Made by a program: the position numbers and the translations under genes
Part shown: positions 14,118 to 19,939 of the stretch, piece by piece
Layout of the letters: every line of letters starts with the position of its first letter
How positions within the stretch are numbered: the stretch's first letter is position 1
Notes under the pieces: generated by a model
Database searches by the model: none
Told to the model about the DNA's origin: nothing
Seen by the model: the letters and a program-made list of their open reading frames with translations, nothing else
Source: DASQHW01 sp038209365
GTDB lineage: Bacteria; Actinomycetota; Acidimicrobiia; IMCC26256; PALSA-610
NCBI GenBank assembly: GCA_038209365.1
Contig: JBBQXS010000066.1
Span: 1 to 19,939, forward strand
DNA: 19,939 nt
Reading direction: 5' to 3'

Positions 14118-14362
14118 ACGGGTAACGCGAAGGCTTTGAGGCCGCGTGTCTGGAGGAAGGATTCCCGGCGCAAAATTGCCGAGCGCCACGCAACGAGATC
14201 GATCTCGAAGGTGGCGCGGTCCCCGTCCTCGTAGGCATGCTCGAGCTCGTCGAAGGCGTTGTCCTCTGCGTCGAGGAGCTCTCGGTACCGGCGGAAGAAG
14301 TGGTCGTCGACTCCGTCGACTCCGGGCCTTCCTCCGCCTGCCAAGTGGTACGTCTCGGCCAT
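14114..14362 (-). CDS. Small acidic protein of unknown function (82 aa)
   Basis: I do not recognise the family. The 82-residue product has a Gly-rich start (MAETYHLAGGGRPGVDGVDDHF) and then acidic, helical-looking sequence (RRYRELLDAEDNAFDELEHAYEDGDRATF, with DLVAWRSAILRRE later). No membrane segment, signal peptide or metal motif is seen. The best evidence that it is real is a strong Shine-Dalgarno sequence, AGGAGGTG, directly before ATG 14362, the best in the window. It is downstream of hisF on the same strand, separated by 89 bases with two hairpins, and converges with the hydrolase gene, their stop codons overlapping in CTAG. It may be read through from the his operon or have its own promoter. 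Confidence 0.7.
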   Translation of the reverse strand: MAETYHLAGGGRPGVDGVDDHFFRRYRELLDAEDNAFDELEHAYEDGDRATFEIDLVAWRSAILRRESFLQTRGLKAFALPV

Positions 14363-14378
14363 GGCACCTCCTACACGC

Positions 14379-14400
14379 GTGCCGGGCCCAAGACCGGCAC
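14379..14400 (-). repeat. Inverted repeat just before the small gene's ribosome-binding site
   Basis: GTGCCGG and CCGGCAC arms of 7 bp are separated by 8 bases. On the minus-strand transcript the stem ends 6 bases before the AGGAGGT of the 82-residue gene. It could be a second termination hairpin for the his operon or a structure affecting translation of the small gene. Confidence 0.4.
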
Positions 14401-14424
14401 CTGGTCTCGTGGAGGGTAGCCGCG

Positions 14425-14440
14425 CCCGTGGGACCACGGG
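14425..14440 (-). terminator. GC-rich hairpin after hisF; candidate his operon terminator
   Basis: CCCGTGG and CCACGGG are perfect 7-bp arms with only 2 bases between, which as RNA gives a 6-bp stem with a tetraloop. It begins 11 bases after the hisF stop. A T-tract is absent, which is common in actinobacteria, so it may end or attenuate hisDCBHAF transcription. It could also be a protein-binding palindrome. Confidence 0.45.
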
Positions 14441-14451
14441 AATGATCCCGG

Positions 14452-15228
14452 TCAAGGCCTGGTGAGGAGGCCGCGGTCGGCCAGATACGCCTTCGCTTCC
14501 CGGACCGAGTGCTGGCCGAAGTGGAAGATCGAGGCTGCCAGCACCGCGCTCGCACCGCCCGATGCGATCCCCTCGTAGAGGTGTTCGAGCGTTCCGACGC
14601 CGCCGCTCGCGATCACCGGCACGTCGACGGTGGCGGCCATCGCCTGGAGCAGCTCGATGTCGTAGCCGGCCTTCGTGCCGTCGCGGTCCATGGACGTCAG
14701 GAGGATCTCCCCCGCGCCGAGCGCGCAAACCCGCTCGGCCCACGCGAGCGCGTCGATGCCGGTCGGCGTACGGCCGCCGTGCGTCACGACCTCCCATGCG
14801 CCCTGCCCGCCCTGCGCACCTTCGGGCCGGCGCCGCGCGTCGATAGCGACGACGATGCACTGGGCGCCGTACTCGAGCGCGCCGCGCCGCACGAGCCGCG
14901 GATCGTTGACGGCTGCGGTATTGAACGAGACCTTGTCGGCGCCGGCGCGCAGGAGCCGGCGCGCGTCGTCGACGCTGCGCACCCCGCCGCCGACCGTGAA
15001 CGGGATGAAGACCTGGTCGGCCACGCGCTCCACGACGTGCACCATGGTGTCGCGCGCGTCGCTCGACGCGGTGATGTCGAGGAACACCAGCTCGTCGGCG
15101 CCTTCGGCGTCGTAGCGCGCGGCGAGCTCCACGGGATCACCCGCGTCACGGATCCCGACGAAGTTCACGCCCTTCACGACGCGTCCCGCGTCGACGTCGA
15201 GGCAAGGGATCACGCGGACGGCGAGCAC
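14452..15228 (-). CDS. hisF: Imidazole glycerol phosphate synthase cyclase subunit HisF
   Basis: Cytosolic (beta/alpha)8 barrel that receives ammonia from HisH and converts PRFAR to imidazole glycerol phosphate and AICAR. With GTG 15228 as start (MLAVRVIPCLDVD) the product has 258 residues and the two catalytic aspartates fall at exactly D11 and D130 (VVAIDAR), the classic HisF numbering; this supports that start over GTG 15213, which would leave only VIPCLDVD. Other signatures are GRVVKGVNF, DELVFLDITAS, FTVGGGVRS, DKVSFNTAAV, LLTSMDRDGTKAGYD and VIASGGVG. It overlaps hisA by 19 bases with this start. It is the last gene of the hisDCBHAF block. Confidence 0.96.
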   Translation of the reverse strand: MLAVRVIPCLDVDAGRVVKGVNFVGIRDAGDPVELAARYDAEGADELVFLDITASSDARDTMVHVVERVADQVFIPFTVGGGVRSVDDARRLLRAGADKVSFNTAAVNDPRLVRRGALEYGAQCIVVAIDARRRPEGAQGGQGAWEVVTHGGRTPTGIDALAWAERVCALGAGEILLTSMDRDGTKAGYDIELLQAMAATVDVPVIASGGVGTLEHLYEGIASGGASAVLAASIFHFGQHSVREAKAYLADRGLLTRP

Positions 15229-15953
15229 GCCTCGATCCCTTCGGCCACCGTGAACCGCCCCTCGTAGATCGACGTCCCGGCGATCGCTCCGGCGAGTCGA
15301 CGGCCTTCGACGTGGAGGAGCGCGAGGCGGCGCAGATCGTCGGCGCTCGAGACGCCGCCGCTCGCGATCACCGGCGCTTCGACTGCCGCGAGGACCGGCT
15401 CCAGCTGTTCGATACCCGGCCCGTCCAACATGCCGTCTCGACCGATGTCGGTGACCACAAGCGCGCCGACGCCGGGCCGGTCGAAGCGCTTGGCGAGGGC
15501 GACGAGGTCGGCGCCGGTCGCGTCGGCCCAGCCGTGGATCGCGACATCGGAACCGCGCGCGTCGAGACCTACCGCGACGCGGTCCGGGTGCGACGCGGCC
15601 AGCTCGTCGACCAGCTCCGGGTGCTCGACGGCCGCACTGCCGACGACCACACGCGCGACACCCGCGTTGAAACGCGCGAGCGCGTCTTCGAGGGAACGCA
15701 CGCCACCACCGGTTTGCACGCGTGCGGCAACCGCCGCGCAGACCGCGGCGATCACCGACAAATTGGGGTTGCCGCCGTGCCGGGCCGCGTCGAGGTCGAC
15801 GACGTGGATCCATCGCACGCCGGCCCGATCGAACGACCGCGCGACCGCCACCGGGTCGTCGTCATAGACCGTCTCCCGGTCGTAGTCGCCCTGCTGCAGT
15901 TGCACGACCTTCCCGCCGCGCACGTCGATGGCCGGATACAGATCCATGGTCAT
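15210..15953 (-). CDS. hisA: ProFAR isomerase HisA
   Basis: Cytosolic (beta/alpha)8 isomerase that converts ProFAR to PRFAR, the HisH-HisF substrate. It has 247 residues with D10 in YPAIDVRGGKVVQL and D169 in VVTDIGRDGML as the catalytic pair, plus IHVVDLDAA, QTGGGVRS, VVVGSAAV and VIASGGVSS. In bifunctional PriA of actinobacteria an Arg-Gly-Trp segment in the barrel helps bind the tryptophan-pathway substrate; here the corresponding place reads H140-G141-W142, which looks like ordinary HisA. With trpF also present, a histidine-only role is likely. ATG 15953 overlaps the hisH stop (ATGA); a second Met, two codons later, is possible. Confidence 0.94.
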   Translation of the reverse strand: MTMDLYPAIDVRGGKVVQLQQGDYDRETVYDDDPVAVARSFDRAGVRWIHVVDLDAARHGGNPNLSVIAAVCAAVAARVQTGGGVRSLEDALARFNAGVARVVVGSAAVEHPELVDELAASHPDRVAVGLDARGSDVAIHGWADATGADLVALAKRFDRPGVGALVVTDIGRDGMLDGPGIEQLEPVLAAVEAPVIASGGVSSADDLRRLALLHVEGRRLAGAIAGTSIYEGRFTVAEGIEACSPSA

Positions 15954-16561
15954 GCCGCGGCGTCGACAAAGTTGCGGAGCAGGCGCAAGCCGATGTCGCC
16001 GGACTTCTCCGGGTGGAACTGCGTCGCCCAGAGGGGCCCATGCTCGACGGCCGCCGCGAATCGCCGGCCGTAGTCGCACCATGCCGCGACGATGGCGTCG
16101 TCGGCCGGCTCGGGCGCGAACGTGTGCACGAAGTACAGCCATGCGGGGTCGGGCAGGTGCGCGCAGCACTTCGATCCGGCCGTGACGTCGAGCGTGTTCC
16201 ATCCCATCTGCGGCAGTCGCACGTTGTTCGGCAGGCGGGTCACGCGCCCGGCCACGACGCCGAGACCCGCAACGTCCGGTGTCTCGTCGCTGCCTTCGAA
16301 CAGCATCTGCATCCCGATGCAGATGCCGAGGAACGGACGTCCGTCGGTCGCGGCTTCCTTGCAGACTCCTTCGAGACCGGTGCTCCGCAATGCCTGCATG
16401 CACGCGCCGAATGCGCCGACACCCGGCAGCACCACGGCGCGCGCCCGCCCGATCGCGGCCGGGTCGCCGGTGAGCTGGGCATCCGCGCCGAGGTGTTGCA
16501 ACGCCTTCTCCGCCGAGCGCAGGTTGCCGATCCCGTAGTCGACCACCGCGATGCGCGTCAC
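15950..16561 (-). CDS. hisH: Imidazole glycerol phosphate synthase glutaminase subunit HisH
   Basis: Class I glutamine amidotransferase that hydrolyses glutamine and passes ammonia to HisF within the HisH-HisF heterodimer. The 203-residue protein starts MTRIAVVDYGIGNLRS. The triad is Cys81 in LGICIGMQMLFEGS, His183 and Glu185 in TQFHPEKSGD. VVLPGVGAFGACM and QMGWN are also typical. GTG 16561 overlaps the hisB stop by 4 bp (GTGA), and the stop overlaps hisA (ATGA). It lies one gene away from its partner hisF, the usual actinobacterial order. Confidence 0.96.
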   Translation of the reverse strand: MTRIAVVDYGIGNLRSAEKALQHLGADAQLTGDPAAIGRARAVVLPGVGAFGACMQALRSTGLEGVCKEAATDGRPFLGICIGMQMLFEGSDETPDVAGLGVVAGRVTRLPNNVRLPQMGWNTLDVTAGSKCCAHLPDPAWLYFVHTFAPEPADDAIVAAWCDYGRRFAAAVEHGPLWATQFHPEKSGDIGLRLLRNFVDAAA

Positions 16562-17154
16562 GACGACAACGTTCCCTTCGTGGACGGGACGTCGGAGCCT
16601 TCGATCCTCACGGCGTCGCGCAACGCGCGTGCGACGCCTTTGAACGACGCCTCGATCACGTGGTGGCCGTTCTTGCCGGACAGGCCGCGCACGTGCAGCG
16701 TGAGCCGGGCGCCGTCCACGAAGCCCTTCCAGAACTCCTCGGCCAGCTGCGGGTCGAACGTCCCGATCCATTCCGACACGGGATCGACGTCGTACACGAG
16801 GAACGGTCGACCCGACAGGTCGACGGCAACTTGCACGAGCGCCTCGTCGAGCGGCACGAGCGCGTTCGCGAACCGGCGTACCCCGCGCTTGTCCGCGAGC
16901 GCCTCGCGCAGGGTGCCGCCGAGCACGATGCCGACGTCCTCGACGGTGTGGTGAAGGTCGACGGAGAGGTCGCCCTTGGCGTCGATCACGAGGTCGAAGC
17001 CGGCGTGCTTGCCCAGCTGCTCCAGCATGTGGTCGAAGAACGGGATGCCGGTATCGACCTTGGCGGCACCGGCACCGTCGACGACGAGCGCGACCGCCAC
17101 CGTGGTCTCCTTCGTCTCCCGGCGTTGGTTGGCTTGCCTCTTGGTCGCGTTCAT
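16558..17154 (-). CDS. hisB: Imidazoleglycerol-phosphate dehydratase HisB
   Basis: Manganese-dependent dehydratase that converts imidazole glycerol phosphate to imidazole acetol phosphate. The 198 residues make the monofunctional form, without the phosphatase domain of the E. coli fusion. Metal-binding and catalytic motifs are GIPFFDHMLEQLGKH, DLHHTVEDVGI and the second set LVPLDEALVQ and GHHVIEASFKGVARAL. The N-terminus RQANQRRETKETTVAVAL is usual for the family. ATG 17154 overlaps the hisC stop (ATGA); the stop overlaps hisH (GTGA). Confidence 0.96.
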   Translation of the reverse strand: MNATKRQANQRRETKETTVAVALVVDGAGAAKVDTGIPFFDHMLEQLGKHAGFDLVIDAKGDLSVDLHHTVEDVGIVLGGTLREALADKRGVRRFANALVPLDEALVQVAVDLSGRPFLVYDVDPVSEWIGTFDPQLAEEFWKGFVDGARLTLHVRGLSGKNGHHVIEASFKGVARALRDAVRIEGSDVPSTKGTLSS

Positions 17155-18245
17155 GCGGGGTGTTCCTCCTGGAGCGCGGCGAGAAAGGCGTCGTTCTCGG
17201 CAGGCGTGCCGATCGTGACCCGGAGACAACCCTCCACCCGGGGCCACGACGAGAAGTCTCGCACCAGGACGTGGCGGGCCAGCAGCCGCTTCCAGAGATC
17301 GTGGGCGTCGTCGACCCGGAACAGCAGGAAGTTCGCGCCCGAGGGGTACACGTCGACCCCGTCGGTCGCGGCCAGCGCCGCGAAGACCCGTCCACGCTCC
17401 TCGACGAGCGACGCCACGCGCTTTTCCATCTCGTCGCGAAAGTCGAGCGCGATCGTGCCCGCGAGCTGGGTCGGCACCGACAGGTTGTACGGCAGCAAGA
17501 CCTTCTCGAGCTCCGCGACCATCCACGTCGGTGCCACCGCGAACCCGAGCCGCACCGCGGCCATCGACCACACCTTCGAATACGTCCGCACGACGACGAG
17601 CGCACGGGACTCGTCGACGAGCTCGATCGCGCTCCACGGCGCGAACTCGCCGTAGGCCTCGTCGACCACGAGCAACGCGTTGTGCGCATCGGCGGCAGCA
17701 ACGAGCCGCTCGATCGTCTCCCGCGCCTCGACAGTCCCCGTCGGGTTGTTGGGAGAGCACACGAACACGATCGAAGGCTCGGTGCGTGCGATGAGCGCCG
17801 CCGCGTGGTCAGGGTCGATCTCGTAGCCGGTTCCGCGCTCCCCGGCGACGATCTGCGTTCCGGTGCCGCGCGCGATCTGCGCGTGAAGCGCGTAGGTCGG
17901 TTCGAACATCAGCGCGCGCCGCCCGGACCCGCCATAGGTGAGCAGCAATGTCTGCAGCACTTCGTTGCTGCCGTTCCCGCACAACAGGCGCGCGGGAGGC
18001 TGGCCGAGGAAGCGCCCGAGCGCAGCGCGCAGATCGGTGGCGTTCCGGTCGGGATAGCGGTGCAAGCCGACATCGCGCATGGCGCCGAGCCAGCGTTCCA
18101 CGAAGGCCCGCGGGGGCGGATAAGGACTCTCGTTGGTGTTGAGCCGCACGTCGACGTCGACCTGCGGCGAGTGAACGCCCGCGAGGTCCTGTAGGTCGTC
18201 GCGCGGCGCGGGCCGCGAGGCCCGCGACCGACTCCCCGAAGTCAC
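17151..18245 (-). CDS. hisC: Histidinol-phosphate aminotransferase HisC
   Basis: PLP-dependent class I/II aminotransferase that converts imidazole acetol phosphate and glutamate to histidinol phosphate. It has 364 residues. LNTNESPYPPP, GNGSNEVLQTLLLTYG, FEPTYALH, VCSPNNPTGT, LLVVDEAYGEF and RTYSKVWSMAAVRLGF are family motifs, with PLP Lys224. The final substrate-binding Arg lies in CLRVTIGTPAEND. GTG 18245 overlaps the hisD stop (GTGA); a longer in-frame start would fall inside hisD. Related aminotransferases can also use phenylalanine, but operon position makes HisC the clear choice. Confidence 0.95.
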   Translation of the reverse strand: MTSGSRSRASRPAPRDDLQDLAGVHSPQVDVDVRLNTNESPYPPPRAFVERWLGAMRDVGLHRYPDRNATDLRAALGRFLGQPPARLLCGNGSNEVLQTLLLTYGGSGRRALMFEPTYALHAQIARGTGTQIVAGERGTGYEIDPDHAAALIARTEPSIVFVCSPNNPTGTVEARETIERLVAAADAHNALLVVDEAYGEFAPWSAIELVDESRALVVVRTYSKVWSMAAVRLGFAVAPTWMVAELEKVLLPYNLSVPTQLAGTIALDFRDEMEKRVASLVEERGRVFAALAATDGVDVYPSGANFLLFRVDDAHDLWKRLLARHVLVRDFSSWPRVEGCLRVTIGTPAENDAFLAALQEEHPA

Positions 18246-19525
18246 GACAGCTCCTGCCGGAAGCGGATCGCGTCCGCGTGGGCCCACAACCCTTCTTCCT
18301 CGGCGATGGTCCGCGTCGCATCAGCGACCCGCGACAACGCGTCTGCATCGGCGTACACGACGTGCACGTGCTTCTGGAAGGCCGCAATGCTCAGCGCGCT
18401 CGCAAATCGGGCAGTGCCACCCGTCGGCAGGACGTGGTTGGTGCCCGCGAGATAGTCGCCGAGCACCGCCGGGGCGTACGCGCCCACGAAGACGGCGCCC
18501 GCGTTGCGGACGAGCGGGACGAGCAACGACGCGTCCGCGCACATCAGCTCGAGGTGCTCGGGAGCGATGGCATTGGCGGCGTCGATCGCACGTGGCGCGT
18601 CCTCGACGAGCACGATGCGACCGCCCGCGCCAATGGTCGACTCCGCGTCCACGCGTCGGGTCGCCGTCAGCAGCAGCGTTTCGAGCGCGAGCTCGACTCG
18701 CTCGGCCACTGCCTCGTCCCACACGATCACGGCGACCGCCCCGCCGGGACCGTGCTCGGCTTGCGCGAGCAGGTCGGCGGCGATCCACGCGGGGTCCACG
18801 GTGTCGTCGGCGACGATGGCGACCTCGGATGGTCCCGCGAGGCCGTCGATGCCCACCACGCCGACGACCTGGCGCTTGGCTTCGACGACGTATGCGTTCC
18901 CCGGACCGACGATCACGTCGACCGGCCGGATCGTTTCCGTCCCGTACGCGAGCGCGGCGATCGCCTGGGCGCCGCCGACGCTGTACACCTCGTCGACAAT
19001 GGCCAACTCGGCCGCCGCGAGGATCGAGGTCGCGACCCGGCCGTCGGGACCGGGCGGGACACACAGCACCACTTCCGGCACGCCCGCGACCCGGGCGGCG
19101 AGGGCCGTCATGAGCACCGACGAGACGAGCGGCGCGCGCCCGCCGGGGACGTAACACCCGGCCCGGTCGACAGGGATCACCCGCTCGTGCACTTCGATCC
19201 CGAGCCGCTCGTGGCGCGCTTCCTTCTCCCGCTGGGCCTCGTGCCGCGCGACGATCTGATCGCGGGCGAGCTCGAGCGCGGACCGCAGCCGAGGCGTGAC
19301 CTGCGACAGCGCAGCGACCAGGTCCTCGCGGGGGACCCGCAGCTCGTCGAGCGCGCAGCCGTCGAAACGGGCGGTCAGCTCACGGAGCGCCGCGTCCCCC
19401 CGCTGCCGTACCGCACTGATGATCTCGGCGACGACCGTACCCACGTCTTCGCCCGCGTCGGTCGGGCGCGCGAGGACTGCGCGCAGATCGCCGGGAATGC
19501 CGCGGAGGTCGACAATGGCCAACAT
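18242..19525 (-). CDS. hisD: Histidinol dehydrogenase HisD
   Basis: Zinc-dependent NAD enzyme that oxidises L-histidinol to histidine in two steps, the last of the pathway. It has 427 residues. Signatures are RAGCYVPGGRAPLVSSVLM, VGGAQAIAALAYGT, DVIVGPGNAYV, GPSEVAIVAD, LLAQAEHGPGG, IAPEHLELM (catalytic Glu-His) and TNHVLPTGGTARF. The start is ATG 19525 (MLAIVDLRG), preceded at 5 bases by GGGAG; a longer in-frame extension runs across the intergenic region and has no family similarity. It is the first gene of hisDCBHAF. The upstream 78 bases are shared with a divergent small gene. Confidence 0.96.
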   Translation of the reverse strand: MLAIVDLRGIPGDLRAVLARPTDAGEDVGTVVAEIISAVRQRGDAALRELTARFDGCALDELRVPREDLVAALSQVTPRLRSALELARDQIVARHEAQREKEARHERLGIEVHERVIPVDRAGCYVPGGRAPLVSSVLMTALAARVAGVPEVVLCVPPGPDGRVATSILAAAELAIVDEVYSVGGAQAIAALAYGTETIRPVDVIVGPGNAYVVEAKRQVVGVVGIDGLAGPSEVAIVADDTVDPAWIAADLLAQAEHGPGGAVAVIVWDEAVAERVELALETLLLTATRRVDAESTIGAGGRIVLVEDAPRAIDAANAIAPEHLELMCADASLLVPLVRNAGAVFVGAYAPAVLGDYLAGTNHVLPTGGTARFASALSIAAFQKHVHVVYADADALSRVADATRTIAEEEGLWAHADAIRFRQELS

Positions 19526-19529
19526 CGGA

Positions 19530-19601
19530 ACTCCCGATCGTACCGGCCCCCTGGTGGGAGTCTCCCGGAATAGACTGCGGCGGCCTGTGGCACACTCCCA
19601 C
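19530..19601. promoter_or_regulatory. hisD / small-gene divergent region with repeated ACTCCC elements
   Basis: ACTCCC occurs at 19530-19535 and 19594-19599 and its complement GGGAGT at 19556-19561. GTGGGAGT (19554-19561) and ACTCCCAC (19594-19601) form a perfect 8-bp inverted repeat with a 32-base spacer, and GGGAGTCTCCC (19556-19566) is a short palindrome. TACGAT (19542-19537, minus strand) is a possible hisD -10 box; CACACT (19591-19596) lies 7 bases before the plus-strand GTG. The sites may bind a regulator of the his operon. The copy at 19530-19535 also overlaps the hisD Shine-Dalgarno sequence. Confidence 0.35.
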
Positions 19602-19603
19602 GC

Positions 19604-19813
19604 GTGAGCACGTCGAGCGACCTCGCGACGCTGTCGAGTATCCAGACCCAGGTCGACGAGCTGTCGCGCCGCGTCACCGACCTCGCCGAGCGCTACGGCG
19701 ACACTCCGGACTCCGCCGTCGCGAGCGAGCTGTTCGCGACCGAACGAGCGCTGGCGACGGCACGCCGCTCCCTCGACCGCGCCTCCGCGCTCCTCGATCA
19801 GCTCCCCGGCTAG
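19604..19813 (+). CDS. Small helical protein of unknown function (69 aa)
   Basis: I do not recognise a family. The 69-residue product starts at GTG 19604 and is almost entirely predicted-helix sequence with heptad-like hydrophobic spacing (IQTQVDELSRRVTDLAERYG, then ATERALATARRSLDRASALLDQL), so a short two-helix or coiled-coil protein is likely. No signal peptide, membrane segment or Cys is present. No Shine-Dalgarno sequence is seen; a -10-like CACACT 7 bases upstream would suit a leaderless mRNA. It diverges from hisD. The codon pattern (strong G/C third positions) supports coding. Confidence 0.6.
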   Translation: MSTSSDLATLSSIQTQVDELSRRVTDLAERYGDTPDSAVASELFATERALATARRSLDRASALLDQLPG

Positions 19814-19847
19814 CACCGTCGAGACGTCCAACAGATTGGAGGCGCAG

Positions 19848-19939
19848 CCCCCCCCCCGCGGGCGGGGGGGGCCCACACCAGGTACCCAAAGCGGGTTACG
19901 GCTAGTGGCCGCGGGGGGGGCGAAGGCCGCGCGCCCCCC
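19848..19939. other. Homopolymer-rich window end; probable low-quality sequence
   Basis: There is a run of ten C (19848-19857), then eight G (19864-19871), eight G (19913-19920), and a final C run. The first two runs would pair as a hairpin. Nothing like this occurs elsewhere in the window. The pattern is more typical of sequencing or assembly error at a contig end than of a real terminator. No gene is seen. Confidence 0.55.

Noticed and set aside
18278..19573. 431-codon plus-strand frame opposite hisD
   Set aside because: It is antisense to a complete HisD with all motifs, and its His/Arg/Asp-rich composition is typical of shadow frames.
19380..19601. His leader peptide upstream of hisD
   Set aside because: A minus-strand frame through this region has only scattered His codons, no run, and continues far into hisD out of frame.
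1..19939. CRISPR array, tRNA, rRNA, insertion sequence, phage or toxin-antitoxin locus
   Set aside because: No regularly spaced repeats, cloverleaf, rRNA stretch, transposase motif or terminal inverted repeats with target duplication were seen by reading; a tool search could still find weak cases.

Overview
The window is high-GC DNA from the chromosome of a Gram-positive-type bacterium, most likely an actinobacterium near Acidimicrobiia. This is inferred from gene order (hisI directly before trpE, hisDCBHAF as one block), a MEDS/anti-sigma ATPase protein, an LpqC-like lipoprotein esterase, frequent GTG starts and leaderless-looking promoters. The taxonomy is an inference. Nearly all of the window is amino-acid biosynthesis and housekeeping. 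I found no phage, insertion sequence, CRISPR array, tRNA or rRNA, and no convincing new multi-gene system.

Layout. (1) 106-2941, minus strand: trpC, a TrpB2-type tryptophan synthase beta chain, and trpF. (2) 2942-3061: a divergent promoter region with a 14-bp inverted repeat, followed on the plus strand by a compact GH1 beta-glycosidase (3062-4237). (3) 4327-7426, plus strand: an OmpR-type response regulator, its histidine kinase and an LpqC-like secreted esterase lipoprotein, preceded by phased direct repeats. (4) 7454-11276, minus strand, transcribed right to left: hisI, trpE, a YgfZ/GcvT-like folate-binding protein, then a MEDS-ATPase regulator broken by a one-base frameshift. (5) 11419-14117, plus strand: oligopeptidase B and a small alpha/beta hydrolase, overlapping by 4 bp. 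(6) 14114-19525, minus strand: hisD-hisC-hisB-hisH-hisA-hisF, overlapping throughout, then a small unknown gene after two hairpins. (7) 19604-19813, plus strand: a 69-residue helical protein of unknown function. The last ~90 bases are homopolymer-rich and probably poor contig-end sequence.

How the genes work together. HisH and HisF form the imidazole glycerol phosphate synthase; HisA makes its substrate PRFAR; HisB, HisC and HisD carry the product on to histidine. HisI acts upstream and is encoded 3.2 kb away next to trpE. TrpE starts tryptophan synthesis, and TrpF, TrpC and TrpB2 act later. hisG, hisE, hisN, trpG, trpD and trpA are not in the window. Because a dedicated trpF is present, HisA need not be the bifunctional PriA enzyme typical of many actinobacteria, and its sequence agrees with that.

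The best leads are regulatory: the symmetric inverted repeat between trpC and the GH1 gene, the 11-nt phased repeats before the two-component system, the inverted repeat around the GH1 stop codon, the two hairpins after hisF, and the frameshifted MEDS-ATPase gene.
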